Assembly: GCF_019443405.1 (NCBI RefSeq)
Contig: NZ_CP080376.1
Coordinates: 124,001 to 188,000, forward strand
From: Brevundimonas sp. PAMC22021
GTDB lineage: Bacteria > Pseudomonadota > Alphaproteobacteria > Caulobacterales > Caulobacteraceae
Direction: 5' to 3'
Length of the DNA: 64,000 nucleotides
The notes under the pieces were generated by a model that saw only the letters and a program-made list of their open reading frames with translations, searched no databases and had not been told where the DNA came from. This document shows, one piece after another, positions 15,959 through 24,033 of the stretch (positions are counted from its first letter, which is position 1; each line of letters begins with the position of its first letter). The position numbers and the translations under genes are program-made.

Positions 15959-16576
15959 ATGGCGCGAAACCGCGACCCGTTCACCCAGGCGCTGTCGTCG
16001 TTGCGTGAGCGAATCTATTCGGGAGCCCTGCCGGGCGGATCGCCCGTCATCGTCCAAGACGAGGCAGAGCGGCTGCACCTTTCCACCACGCCGGTGCGCG
16101 AGGCGCTTGCGCGCCTGAGCGGCGAGGGGCTGGTGGAGAGAGCGACGTTGGGTGGCTATGTCACGGCGAGGCTTGACGCCCCAGCGGCGCGCGACCGCTA
16201 CGCCATGCACGCCCAATACGTGCGGATCGCAATCGAACTCAACGGCCGAGCACTGGGCTCGCTCCGGCCCCCTCCGCCGCGCTTCGAAGCCGAGGACCCC
16301 ACCGCAGCGGCGACCCGACTTTTCTCTTCCATCGTCTGCAGCGCGGGTAATCAGGTGCTCTGGAGCGCTTACCAAAAGGTCGATGGTCAGCTTGATCTGG
16401 TGCGAAGGCTTGAAGCCCACCTTTTCGACGACCTGTCCGCCGAGGCGACCGCCCTCTACAAGGTCTACGCGGAGGAAACCGATCCGGCTTTTTTAGATCT
16501 TGTGGCCCGGTATCATGATCGCCGAATTGCGGCGTCCGGTGCTCTGGCTGCACTGGTGCACGCAGGCGCAGGATGA
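15959..16576 (+). CDS. GntR-family regulator, lasso-locus associated (copy 1)
   Basis: A 205-aa GntR protein. The winged HTH occupies about 10-75, with the diagnostic STTPVREALARLSGEGLVER. The C-terminal all-helical part (about 90-195) resembles a shortened FCD-type effector domain. A second GntR protein of similar size lies convergently 31 bp away, and the two share the same layout, suggesting paralogues. GntR regulators occur beside isopeptidase-type lasso clusters. Ligand unknown. The start ATG 15959 has a GGAACTGAA stretch upstream. Confidence 0.85.
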   Translation: MARNRDPFTQALSSLRERIYSGALPGGSPVIVQDEAERLHLSTTPVREALARLSGEGLVERATLGGYVTARLDAPAARDRYAMHAQYVRIAIELNGRALGSLRPPPPRFEAEDPTAAATRLFSSIVCSAGNQVLWSAYQKVDGQLDLVRRLEAHLFDDLSAEATALYKVYAEETDPAFLDLVARYHDRRIAASGALAALVHAGAG

Positions 16577-16607
16577 GTGCCCAAACTCGCCCTCGCTTGA
16601 AGACTGG

Positions 16608-17210
16608 TCAGGCGGTCTGAATCAGCAGCATCGAGGCGCGCGCGCAACGCCGCTCATGATGGTCCTCGAGAAGATCAAGCAGTGCAGGTATGTCGCCTTT
16701 GTTTATGACCCTGACCATAGCCTGCACAGTCGCGCCATCACCGTAGTCGTTACCCTTCTCGGCCTTGAGAACGGCGCCAAGGCGATCCACCAGGCGCTGA
16801 TGGGCTAGCGCAAGGGCTGCGTTCGCGGACTGAGTGATGATGGCGTCGAACAGCGTTTGAACGCCGTTCAACGGGTCCACTGACATGACCGCCTTCCGCA
16901 GGGGTGCAAGACCTCGTGGGTGGAGCGTCAAGGCGGCGTGCAGATAGGCTAGCTGGAGTTCGAACAGGTCAATGACTTCGGAGGCGGTGAGCGCCGGGTA
17001 GAAGTAGCCGCGTCCGCGGCGACGCTCGATCAGCCCTTGTCCCGCCAAACATGCCAAGGCTTCCCGGACGGGCGTTGGGCTGAAACCGACTTCTGCGGCT
17101 AAGTCCGTCACGACGATGGGCTCTCCGGGCACGAACCGCCCGGCCTCGGCGAGTCGCCTCACTGCGCCGAGAGCGGCCCCATAGGGATCGCGCGGCTGAA
17201 CCGAATGCAT
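16608..17210 (-). CDS. GntR-family regulator, lasso-locus associated (copy 2)
   Basis: A 200-aa GntR protein with winged HTH (SPTPVREALACLAGQGLIER at about 43-62), an aromatic GYFYPALT segment, and a helical C-terminal domain. It resembles the convergent neighbour at 15959 in size, HTH and the position of a QSANAALALAHQRLVDRL-type helix (the other has AGNQVLWSAYQKVDGQL), so gene duplication with inversion is likely. ATG 17210 is preceded by GGAGGG at good spacing. Confidence 0.85.
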   Translation of the reverse strand: MHSVQPRDPYGAALGAVRRLAEAGRFVPGEPIVVTDLAAEVGFSPTPVREALACLAGQGLIERRRGRGYFYPALTASEVIDLFELQLAYLHAALTLHPRGLAPLRKAVMSVDPLNGVQTLFDAIITQSANAALALAHQRLVDRLGAVLKAEKGNDYGDGATVQAMVRVINKGDIPALLDLLEDHHERRCARASMLLIQTA

Positions 17211-17615
17211 CTCGCCCTCCGATGTCTATGGGCGGACCAGACAGGGCAGAAACGCCGGTCCTATGCTGTGGATTGATGCAAATATCTTTCACAATGGGCA
17301 AGTATATATTCAGACCGCAGATCTGCCGCTTCATGCCCGCAACTTCATTGCGGGTTGGGGCGTCCAGATTCAGGTTCGAGCTCTACCAGAATCGTATGCT
17401 GTTCTGATCTTGTTGCGATGCTTCGCGAGTGGGCTGATGCCCCACGACGCATGCGCCATTTGGGCGATCTCAGGCCGAAGGTTGCAGATCTTGTGGCGCA
17501 CAAGCTGACGACCATGCGGCCGGTTGCGCGCGATCCCGCCGCCTCTTTTCGATGCCGACAGCGCGCGCGGGCTGTGCGCAGCACCGATGCGAGCTGTACC
17601 CGGTCCGAAGAGCCT
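17211..17615. other. 405-bp gap with AT-rich block
   Basis: This gap holds a clearly AT-rich segment (about 17262-17335), probably the promoter of the GntR gene at 17210. The rest, 17340-17615, shows no gene I can support; short open frames lack ribosome binding sites. The compositional change fits foreign or decayed DNA near the integrase gene. Confidence 0.4.
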
Positions 17616-18893
17616 TCAGCTCTCAAGCGATGACAAGTGATTGGCCCATTGGACCAGCGCCGCCCGCTTCTCCGGAATGTAGCTGTGGCGATCATATACG
17701 CTTGTGACGGCAGCGCCTTCGCGAGCGGTGTGACCCAGCAGGAAGCCCACGACGAGCCGGCTGACGCCGTACCGGCCAACCAGGGTTGTTGCGCCGGACC
17801 TGCGGATGTCGTGCGGTGAGCCGGCGGCGATCTGGTGCCGCTTGCAAATCCTAGCCACCGCGCGCGTCACGGCATGCGGGTCGAGGTGGGCGCCTTTGAC
17901 CTGTTGGGAAGGGAACACGAACGGCGATTTGGGGTGGAGGTCGCGGGCCGCTAGCAGAACGGCCAGCGAGGAGGGAGAGAGGGGAACGACGTGAAGATGT
18001 CGCGCCTTGGCGCGTTCCGATGGGATGGTCCAAAGGCCTGCATTGAGATCGATCTCGGCCCATCGCGCGCCTGCCGCCTCCGACCGTCGCGTCAGGGTCA
18101 ACATCAGGAGCTGAAGAGCCAACCCCATCTCCGGCTCCAGCCGCGCATGTTTGTCGGCCTTGTTATGCCCGTCGAACCTCAAGGGTGAAGCGTTCTTCGC
18201 CGCGCGCTGGAGGATCGCCAGACCTTCGTCGTTGAACATGCGGTCGCGGGACGTCAAGGCCAGGGGCTGAGCCAGGCCCACAGCCGGATTGGCCTCAAGC
18301 CGCTCCTCGTGCACCGCGAAGCCGAGAATGGATTGAAGAAGCGAGCCGACACCAGCAACGCTGCTTGGACTCAGTCCGCTGTCAAGGGCGAGATCCCGCA
18401 TGAAGATGCGGACATCGGCGCGCTTGATCTCGGCAAAACGGCGTGATCCCATGGCTCGCTCAAGATGGTTTTTCCAGAAACCCTTCTCCTTCTGGATCGT
18501 CACCTCGCGTTTGGGGCGCCGTCTCCCGCCATGAAGTCCTCGCGCTGCGGCTCTCCAATAGGCGTCAGCAAGCTCTGACAGGGTTTCTCCTGTCCTGGCC
18601 TTTTCCCGCGCTTCGGCGCGTCGGGCGGCAGGATCGTCGCCATCGACAACGCTGACCCGCAGCGCCGCCGCCTTGGCTCTTGCCAAAGAAAGGCCGATGT
18701 CGGGGTAGGCTCCCAGCGGGTGGCGTCGACGCAAGCCGTTGTTGGCCGTATAGCGGAATTCGAAGTTTTTCGTGCCGGTTGGGAAAACGCGCAGACAGAG
18801 GCCTCGGCTGCTCTGGATCCCGACCTCGTACAGCTTGTCGCGCGGCTTCAAGGCGGCGATTTGGCGGTCCGTGCTGATCTGATTGGTTGGCAT
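17616..18893 (-). CDS. Tyrosine recombinase / phage-type integrase
   Basis: A 425-aa integrase of the P4/DUF4102 group. An N-terminal arm-binding domain (about 5-85, GLCLRVFPTGTKNFEFRY) is followed by a core-binding SAM-like domain (about 105-205) and the catalytic domain. The catalytic residues are visible: Arg in LTRRSEAAGARW, His/Arg in PHDIRRSG, His in LLGHT and Tyr in SVYDRHSY. The start ATG 18893 fits the family N terminus (MPTNQIS, then RQIAALKPRDK). It lies about 170 bp from a partial tRNA-Val gene, its likely attachment site, and is the probable mover of the DNA to its left. Confidence 0.92.
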   Translation of the reverse strand: MPTNQISTDRQIAALKPRDKLYEVGIQSSRGLCLRVFPTGTKNFEFRYTANNGLRRRHPLGAYPDIGLSLARAKAAALRVSVVDGDDPAARRAEAREKARTGETLSELADAYWRAAARGLHGGRRRPKREVTIQKEKGFWKNHLERAMGSRRFAEIKRADVRIFMRDLALDSGLSPSSVAGVGSLLQSILGFAVHEERLEANPAVGLAQPLALTSRDRMFNDEGLAILQRAAKNASPLRFDGHNKADKHARLEPEMGLALQLLMLTLTRRSEAAGARWAEIDLNAGLWTIPSERAKARHLHVVPLSPSSLAVLLAARDLHPKSPFVFPSQQVKGAHLDPHAVTRAVARICKRHQIAAGSPHDIRRSGATTLVGRYGVSRLVVGFLLGHTAREGAAVTSVYDRHSYIPEKRAALVQWANHLSSLES

Positions 18894-19066
18894 GGGAGTT
18901 CGCTCTGCGGTCGACGACTGACCCCTACGATGTGCCTGTAGTGGGGCGTCACTGGGGCGGCGAAAACCGAACTGGGGGAACAACCGTGAAACTGAGGCAA
19001 AACCGGAAACTGTTTGTCTTCCGTGGGTTGCACCCGCGTGAGACCGTCTGAAACGGCTTCGGTGGC

Positions 19067-19112
19067 GTTCACACCGAGGGGGTCACAGGTTCAATCCCTG
19101 TCGCATCCACCA
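19067..19112 (+). other. 3' half of tRNA-Val(CAC): probable attR site
   Basis: These 46 nt read as the 3' half of a tRNA: anticodon loop TTCACAC (anticodon CAC), 3' anticodon stem CGAGG, variable loop GGGTC, T arm ACAGG-TTCAATC-CCTGT, acceptor CGCATCC, A, CCA. The sequence 5' of the loop does not pair with CGAGG, so no complete tRNA is encoded. A full gene should begin GGATGCG. Such a fragment next to an integrase is the usual duplicated attachment site at the far end of a tRNA-integrated island. Confidence 0.8.
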
Positions 19113-19162
19113 CGCCCGTCTCCTGCCTTGTCGATGGCTGTCGATCTGGCGTGGAGAGGGCG

Positions 19163-19334
19163 ATGAAGCTCTCCAGCCTGGTTGTCGCCCTCGTCATGAT
19201 CGTCACGACGGCGGGGTATCCGCAAGCGGCTCAAAGTTCCGCCATTCCAGAGCCGCGCCTTGTTTCGGAAATCCGGCCGTTCGAACCCTCTAGTCGTGCT
19301 GGCGCAAGACCGCTTGTCCCGTTATGGGCGGCGC
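19163..19334 (+). pseudogene. Possible truncated secreted-protein start
   Basis: From ATG 19163 the frame encodes a signal-peptide-like start (MKLSSLVVALVMIVTTAG, then cleavage-like QAAQ) before turning into Pro/Arg-rich sequence overlapping the adenosine kinase gene. It may be the 5' remnant of a gene cut off beside the integration site. A fortuitous frame is equally possible. Confidence 0.25.
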
Positions 19335-20360
19335 ATGACCCAGCTCGCTTCCTCCGCCCGCTTCGACGTCTGCGCCGTCGGCAACGCCATCGTGGACGTG
19401 CTGAGCCCGTGCGATGACGCCTTTCTGACGGCGCAGGGCCTGGCGCCCGGCTCGATGCAACTGGTGGACGCCGACCAGAGCGCGGCGCTGTATGACGCCA
19501 TGGCGGCCGGGGTCGAGGCGTCCGGCGGATCGGCCGGAAATACGGTGGCCGGCGTCGGATCGTTCGGCGGGCGGGCGGCCTATGTCGGCAAGGTGGCCGC
19601 GGACACGCTGGGCGAGGTGTTCAGCCACGACATCCGCGCCGTCGGCGTCCACTTCGACACACCCGCGCTGGAGGACGGCGCCGAGCGCGGCTTCGGCACC
19701 GGACGCTGCCTGATCAACGTCACGCCGGACGGCCAGCGGACCATGGCCACCTTCCTGGGCGCCGCGAACCAGCTGTTCGCCGACGACATCGACGCCGCCG
19801 TGATCGGCGACAGCGCCATTGTCTATCTGGAAGGCTATCTGTTCGATCCGCCGCACGCGCGCGCGGCGTTCGAGCGCGCGGCCGAGATCGCGCACGCGGC
19901 GGGCCGCAAGGTGGCGATCACCCTGTCCGACACCTTTGTGGTCGCGCGCTGGCGGGCCGAGTTGCTGGCCTTTATCGAGGCGTCGGCCGACATCGTCCTG
20001 GCCAACGAAGGCGAGCTGGCGGCGCTGTTCGAGACGGAAGATTTCGACGCGGCGGCGCAGAAGCTCTCCGCCATCGTCGAGACCGCCGCGATCACGCGCG
20101 GCGCGTCCGGCTCGGTGATCCTGCGCGGCGAAGAACGCGTGGCGGTCGCCGCCTTCCCGGTCGACAAGGTGGTGGACACCACCGGCGCCGGCGACCAGTA
20201 CGCGGCCGGGGTGCTGCTGGGCCTGGCGCGCGGCCTGCCGCTGGATCAGGCGGGCGCACTGGGATCGCTGGCGGCGTCGGAAGTGATCGCCCACTGGGGT
20301 CCGCGTCCGATGACGCCGCTGGAGAATCTAGCGGCGGAACGCGGACTGGCTGTCGGCTAA
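19335..20360 (+). CDS. Adenosine kinase-like PfkB family sugar kinase
   Basis: A 341-aa PfkB/ribokinase-fold kinase. The N terminus has the substrate-binding GNAIVDVLS and GGSAGNTVAGVGSFGG motifs; the C terminus has the anion-hole and catalytic-base motif DTTGAGDQYAAGVLLG. This pattern matches alphaproteobacterial proteins annotated as adenosine kinase, which phosphorylate a nucleoside using ATP. The start ATG 19335 puts FDVCAVGN at the normal position; the in-frame ATG at 19260 adds an unrelated stretch. The stop overlaps the convergent Smr gene by 4 nt. Substrate preference cannot be read from sequence alone. Confidence 0.88.
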   Translation: MTQLASSARFDVCAVGNAIVDVLSPCDDAFLTAQGLAPGSMQLVDADQSAALYDAMAAGVEASGGSAGNTVAGVGSFGGRAAYVGKVAADTLGEVFSHDIRAVGVHFDTPALEDGAERGFGTGRCLINVTPDGQRTMATFLGAANQLFADDIDAAVIGDSAIVYLEGYLFDPPHARAAFERAAEIAHAAGRKVAITLSDTFVVARWRAELLAFIEASADIVLANEGELAALFETEDFDAAAQKLSAIVETAAITRGASGSVILRGEERVAVAAFPVDKVVDTTGAGDQYAAGVLLGLARGLPLDQAGALGSLAASEVIAHWGPRPMTPLENLAAERGLAVG

Positions 20361-20932
20361 CCGCGCCGCTTCAGGGTGACGTAGAAGGCGCCTTCGCCGC
20401 CATGGCGGCGTCCGGCGGACGAGAAGCCGGACACCACGCCGCGCAGCGCCGCCGCGTGCAGCCATTCCTCGAACGAGGCGCGGATCACGCCGCCGCCCCG
20501 GCGCCCCTGGCCGGTGATGACCAGCACGGCGCGCAGGCCCCGCGCCTGACTGCCCAGCAGAAAGGCCCGCAACTGGTCCTCGGCCTCGAAGCGGCCGAAG
20601 CCGTGCAGGTCGATGCGCGCCTCGATCGGATCGCGCTCGCGCACCAGCCGGCGCTGGCGGCGCGGCTCCAGCGTTTCGGGGGCGGGGCGAGATTTGGACG
20701 GACGCGACGGAGCGGTCTCCAGCGGCGTCGGTGAAGGCGCTGTGGCGGCGGATGGAGGCCGCTTCGGTGGCGCGGGCTCGGCAGGCGTTGCGACGTCGGG
20801 TCCGGCGACCGGCACGCGTTGGGCCTTGCGGACCTTAGGCGGGACCACCGTGCCGGAGACGCGCGCCCAGATGCGGCGGTCCTCGGACGTCAGGCCATTC
20901 GCGTCACGCTCGGAGCCGCGGCGGCGGCTCAT
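20357..20932 (-). CDS. Smr/MutS2-type domain protein
   Basis: A 191-aa protein with a disordered Pro/Ala-rich N-terminal third and a C-terminal Smr domain (about 105-190) with the defining motifs DLHG and TGQGRRGGG. Stand-alone Smr proteins are predicted nucleases related to the MutS2 C-terminal domain. Its ATG overlaps the stop of the upstream XRE gene (ATGA, 20929-20932), so the two are co-translated. Biological role in Alphaproteobacteria is not established. Confidence 0.88.
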   Translation of the reverse strand: MSRRRGSERDANGLTSEDRRIWARVSGTVVPPKVRKAQRVPVAGPDVATPAEPAPPKRPPSAATAPSPTPLETAPSRPSKSRPAPETLEPRRQRRLVRERDPIEARIDLHGFGRFEAEDQLRAFLLGSQARGLRAVLVITGQGRRGGGVIRASFEEWLHAAALRGVVSGFSSAGRRHGGEGAFYVTLKRRG

Positions 20933-21162
20933 TCCGGGTCGTCGTCGAAGGCGGGCGGCCCCGGCTCATGCGCCAGCAGGTCGCCCGGCTGGCAGTCCAG
21001 TTCCCGGCACAGGGCGTCCAGGGTCGAGAAGCGCACCGCCCGCGCCTTGCCCGTCTTCAGGATCGACAGATTGGCGACGGTCACGCCGACGCGGTCCGCC
21101 AGTTCGGTCAGGGACATGCGGCGTTCCAGAAGAACGCGATCAAGGGTCACGCGGATGGCCAT
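20929..21162 (-). CDS. Small XRE/Cro-type regulator paired with DUF2975 protein
   Basis: A 77-aa single-domain HTH protein (LTELADRVGVTVANLSILKTG, about 18-38, given here as one motif region) ending LDALCRELDCQPGDLLAHEP, the YozG/Cro-C1 signature. It sits 28 bp downstream of a DUF2975 membrane protein; this gene pair is widespread, and the two are thought to act together, though the mechanism is unknown. It overlaps the Smr gene by 4 nt. Confidence 0.87.
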   Translation of the reverse strand: MAIRVTLDRVLLERRMSLTELADRVGVTVANLSILKTGKARAVRFSTLDALCRELDCQPGDLLAHEPGPPAFDDDPE

Positions 21163-21190
21163 GGTCGTCTTGTCGCCTACACCAGTCCGC

Positions 21191-21733
21191 TCAGATCGTC
21201 AGTTCGGATTCGCGCCGCAGCCGGGCGCCTTCGCGAAAGACCTCGGCCAGCACGAAAACGATCAGCACCGAAAAGATCGGCGTCAGCAGCTCTCCGAACC
21301 CTTGCGGGTCCATGATGCCGGGGGCGAGCCGGGCGGCGACGAAGCCTTGCGCCACCCACACGCCGCCGGTGACCAGGGCCAGGGTCAGGCCGATCTGGCG
21401 CAGGCGGCGCACATTGTTGGGATGAAACGGATCGCCGGCGGTCAGGGTGCGGAAGATCTTGCGCAAGCCCTGCAGGATCAGCATGAAGCCGCCGAAATAG
21501 GCGGTCAGGGCGCCGACCCCGAAGACCAGAAGCGGACGGGTCAGCGGCAACTGCCTGCCGTCGCCGTCGCTGGACACGGTGATGTTGAGGTTGGTCATGG
21601 GAATAAAGACCGCCACGACCAAGAGGATCAGAAGCGCGCCGGTGATCAGGCCCAGAAGCACCCAGGCCACGTCCAGCACGACCTTGAGGAAGCTGGACAA
21701 CGAACCGGGACCCATGGTCCGCACGTTTCGCAT
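21191..21733 (-). CDS. DUF2975 membrane protein
   Basis: A protein of about 180 aa with four predicted transmembrane helices (near residues 13-43, 65-88, 115-138 and 150-170), a GDPFHPNNVRRLRQIG cytoplasmic loop and a short charged tail (LRRESELTI). The F-x-x-x-N-x-x-R-L loop and pairing with a small XRE protein identify DUF2975. The start is uncertain: ATG 21733 has GGGTGG close upstream, while an in-frame ATG at 21805 would add 24 basic residues. Function unknown. Confidence 0.82.
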   Translation of the reverse strand: MRNVRTMGPGSLSSFLKVVLDVAWVLLGLITGALLILLVVAVFIPMTNLNITVSSDGDGRQLPLTRPLLVFGVGALTAYFGGFMLILQGLRKIFRTLTAGDPFHPNNVRRLRQIGLTLALVTGGVWVAQGFVAARLAPGIMDPQGFGELLTPIFSVLIVFVLAEVFREGARLRRESELTI

Positions 21734-21847
21734 CCACCCATGGTCCCTGCGCCTTGGGGCGAGCGCCTCGACCGGTCTGATCCGAAACGACTTGGGCGGG
21801 CGCATGGAATAAGGCAGGCCTCTTCAGGCCGGAAGACGGGGCGAGAA

Positions 21848-21881
21848 CGCCGCGCGGGGTCCGGCGAACCCCGTCGCGGCG
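21848..21881 (-). terminator. Strong GC hairpin
   Basis: A 13-bp stem (CGCCGCGCGGGGT / ACCCCG-T-CGCGGCG with one bulged T) has a 7-nt loop, about 65 bp past the stop of the 38-aa membrane protein gene and upstream of the DUF2975 gene. No long U-tract follows on either strand. It probably acts as a terminator or transcript-end stabiliser. Confidence 0.45.
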
Positions 21882-21947
21882 CCATTCATCGCTGTCTTGT
21901 GCAAGATCGTCAAAGCTCTCGTTGATCGGAAGGGCGAAGGCGACCGA

Positions 21948-22064
21948 TCAGAGGGCCTGAGCGATCACCGCGACCAGGGCGGTGGGCAGGGCGGCGAGCA
22001 GGACGGTGTTCAGGAAGGCGGCGCCGAACTTGTCCATCAGCAGCGAGGCGTTCATCGTATGCAT
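21948..22064 (-). CDS. Small single-pass membrane protein (38 aa)
   Basis: A 38-codon gene with a hydrophobic run of about 20 residues (FLNTVLLAALPTALVAVIA) after a polar N terminus (MHTMNASLLMDKFG). GAAAGAGAC upstream of ATG 22064 can serve as ribosome binding site. The hydrophobic profile and Asp-Lys before the helix fit a genuine small membrane protein. I know no named homologue. An alternative start is the Met at codon 4. Confidence 0.5.
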   Translation of the reverse strand: MHTMNASLLMDKFGAAFLNTVLLAALPTALVAVIAQAL

Positions 22065-22261
22065 GGCGGGTCTCTTTCCGTGTTTGGGCGGTTCGTGCCC
22101 GTGAGTTGAGGTTTGTCGCAAATCTGTTTCAGGCTCTGGCCTGAAGCGGGGGCGGCTCAGTCGCCGTCCTTGAGATAATGAGTAGTCCCGCCCGGGACGT
22201 TTTTCACGTTACATATCGTTTATCGGTATTACGTTTTGGCAATGCGAGAGGCCCGTCGGAA

Positions 22262-22861
22262 ATGTTGAAGCTGGTCAAGGGCATGCGGATCGTCGCGGCG
22301 ACCCACAATCCCGGCAAGGTTCCGGAGATCGCGGCGTTGCTGGGCGGAGATTACGAGATCGTCACGGCCGGACAGCTGAACCTGCCCGAGCCGGAGGAGA
22401 CGGAGAGCACCTTTTCCGGCAACGCCATGCTGAAGGCGCGTCACGCCGCGCGTCTGTCGGGCGAGGTTTCGCTGGCCGACGATTCGGGACTTTCGGTTGC
22501 GGCGCTGGACGGCGCGCCGGGCATATTCTCGGCTCGCTGGGCTGGGCCGAAAAAGGATTTCGCCCTGGCCATGCGCAAGGTCGAGGAGCGGCTGGAGGAG
22601 GCCGGCGCAACCGATCGCCGCGCCTGGTTCACCTCGGCCCTGGCGGTGGCCTGGCCGGACGGGCCGTGCGTGGTGGTCGAGGGCGAGGTGCATGGCGAAC
22701 TCGCCTTTCCGCCGCGTGGCGAACGCGGCTTCGGCTACGATCCGATCTTCCGCCCGGACGGGTTCGACCAGACATTCGGCGAGATGGAGCCGCACGCCAA
22801 GGACGCCATGAGCCACCGCGCCCGCGCCTTTGAAAAGCTGAAGGCGGCCCTGATTGACTGA
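22262..22861 (+). CDS. rdgB: XTP/dITP diphosphatase (RdgB/HAM1)
   Basis: A 199-aa nucleotide pyrophosphatase that hydrolyses non-canonical purine triphosphates (XTP, dITP) to monophosphates, keeping them out of DNA. The hallmark motifs are THNPGKV near the N terminus, SLADDSGLSV (metal binding), FSARWAG, GFGYDPIF and MSHRARAF. ATG 22262 is the family-consistent start. The stop overlaps the TTG start of hemW by 8 nt, the conserved rdgB-hemW arrangement of many proteobacteria. Confidence 0.95.
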   Translation: MLKLVKGMRIVAATHNPGKVPEIAALLGGDYEIVTAGQLNLPEPEETESTFSGNAMLKARHAARLSGEVSLADDSGLSVAALDGAPGIFSARWAGPKKDFALAMRKVEERLEEAGATDRRAWFTSALAVAWPDGPCVVVEGEVHGELAFPPRGERGFGYDPIFRPDGFDQTFGEMEPHAKDAMSHRARAFEKLKAALID

Positions 22862-24026
22862 CCCGTCGGTAAGTCCGCCTGATCCAGGGACGGACGTCGC
22901 CGTCTATGTCCACTGGCCTTATTGCGCGCGCATCTGCCCCTACTGCGACTTCAACGTGGTGCGGGACCGCGGGCGAGCGGAAGAGCAGGCGGCGTTGGTG
23001 GAGGCGATCCTCCGGGACCTGCGGACCCAGGCGGCCATGCTGGGGTCCCGCCGGCTCGCCTCGATCTTCTTTGGCGGAGGCACGCCGTCGCTGATGGCGC
23101 CGGACGCCGTGGCGAAGATCGTGGAGGAGGCGCAGCGGCTGTTCGCCCCCGCCCGTCCTATCGAGATCACGCTTGAGGCCAATCCGACGGATGCGGAGGC
23201 TGGCCGCTTCGCCGAACTGGCGGCGGCGGGGGTGAACCGGTTGTCGATGGGGGTGCAGGCGCTGGACGACGCCTCGCTCCGGTTCCTGGGGCGCAACCAC
23301 TCGGCGGGCGAGGCGATCCGGGCGGTGGAGACGGCGCGCCGGGCCTTTCCGCGCCTGTCGATCGACCTGATCTATGCGCGGCCGGATCAGACGGTCACGG
23401 CATGGACGGCCGAACTGACCCAGGCGCTGGACCTCGGCTTCGAGCATGTGTCGCCATACCAGCTGACGGTGGAGCCGGAGACGGCGTTCGGCCGCGCCCT
23501 GCGACGCGGCGCCCTGATCCCGCCGGACGAGGACCAGGCGGCGGCGCTCTACGAGACCACGCAGGAGGTGCTGAGCGCGGCGGGGTTCGAGGCCTATGAG
23601 GTGTCCAACCATGCGCGGGGACTGGCGGCGCGATCGGCGCACAATCTGCATGTCTGGCGCGGCGGCGACTACCTGGGCCTGGGACCCGGCGCCCACGGGC
23701 GGCTGACGCTTGGGGGCGCACGCACCGCCACCGTCGCGCATCGCCGGATCGGCCACTACGTGACCGGCGTCGGGGCGGGCGAGCCTTGGGCCGAGCGCGA
23801 GGCGATGGACGCGGCGGGGGAGGCGGAAGAGCGGGCGCTGCTGGGTCTGCGGACCATCGAGGGCGTGGCGTTGTCGGCGCTTGGGCCGCTGGGTCTCCGA
23901 ATCGGCGAAGGGCCGATGGCGAGCCTGATCGCCGACCGCTTTCTGCGGGTCGAGGGCGCGCGGCTGGTCGCCACGGAGCAGGGCCGGCCGGTGCTGGACG
24001 GGGTGCTGAAAGCCCTGCTGACCTGA
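22854..24026 (+). CDS. hemW: Radical SAM HemW-like protein
   Basis: A 390-aa radical SAM protein. The CxxxCxxC cluster ligands appear in CARICPYCDF (Cys24, 28, 31), then FFGGGTPSL, and the HemN_C region is at the C terminus. The cysteine after CxxxCxxC that HemN oxidases carry is absent (F at that position), which favours HemW, a heme chaperone, over coproporphyrinogen dehydrogenase. The start is a TTG at 22854 inside the rdgB stop region, so coupling is likely. Confidence 0.9.
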   Translation: MTDPSVSPPDPGTDVAVYVHWPYCARICPYCDFNVVRDRGRAEEQAALVEAILRDLRTQAAMLGSRRLASIFFGGGTPSLMAPDAVAKIVEEAQRLFAPARPIEITLEANPTDAEAGRFAELAAAGVNRLSMGVQALDDASLRFLGRNHSAGEAIRAVETARRAFPRLSIDLIYARPDQTVTAWTAELTQALDLGFEHVSPYQLTVEPETAFGRALRRGALIPPDEDQAAALYETTQEVLSAAGFEAYEVSNHARGLAARSAHNLHVWRGGDYLGLGPGAHGRLTLGGARTATVAHRRIGHYVTGVGAGEPWAEREAMDAAGEAEERALLGLRTIEGVALSALGPLGLRIGEGPMASLIADRFLRVEGARLVATEQGRPVLDGVLKALLT

Positions 24027-24033
24027 GCCGTCG

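Noticed and set aside
19021-19112. Complete tRNA or tmRNA at the integration site
   Set aside because: Only the anticodon loop onward matches a tRNA; the upstream side cannot form the acceptor, D or anticodon 5' stems, and no tmRNA tag sequence is present.
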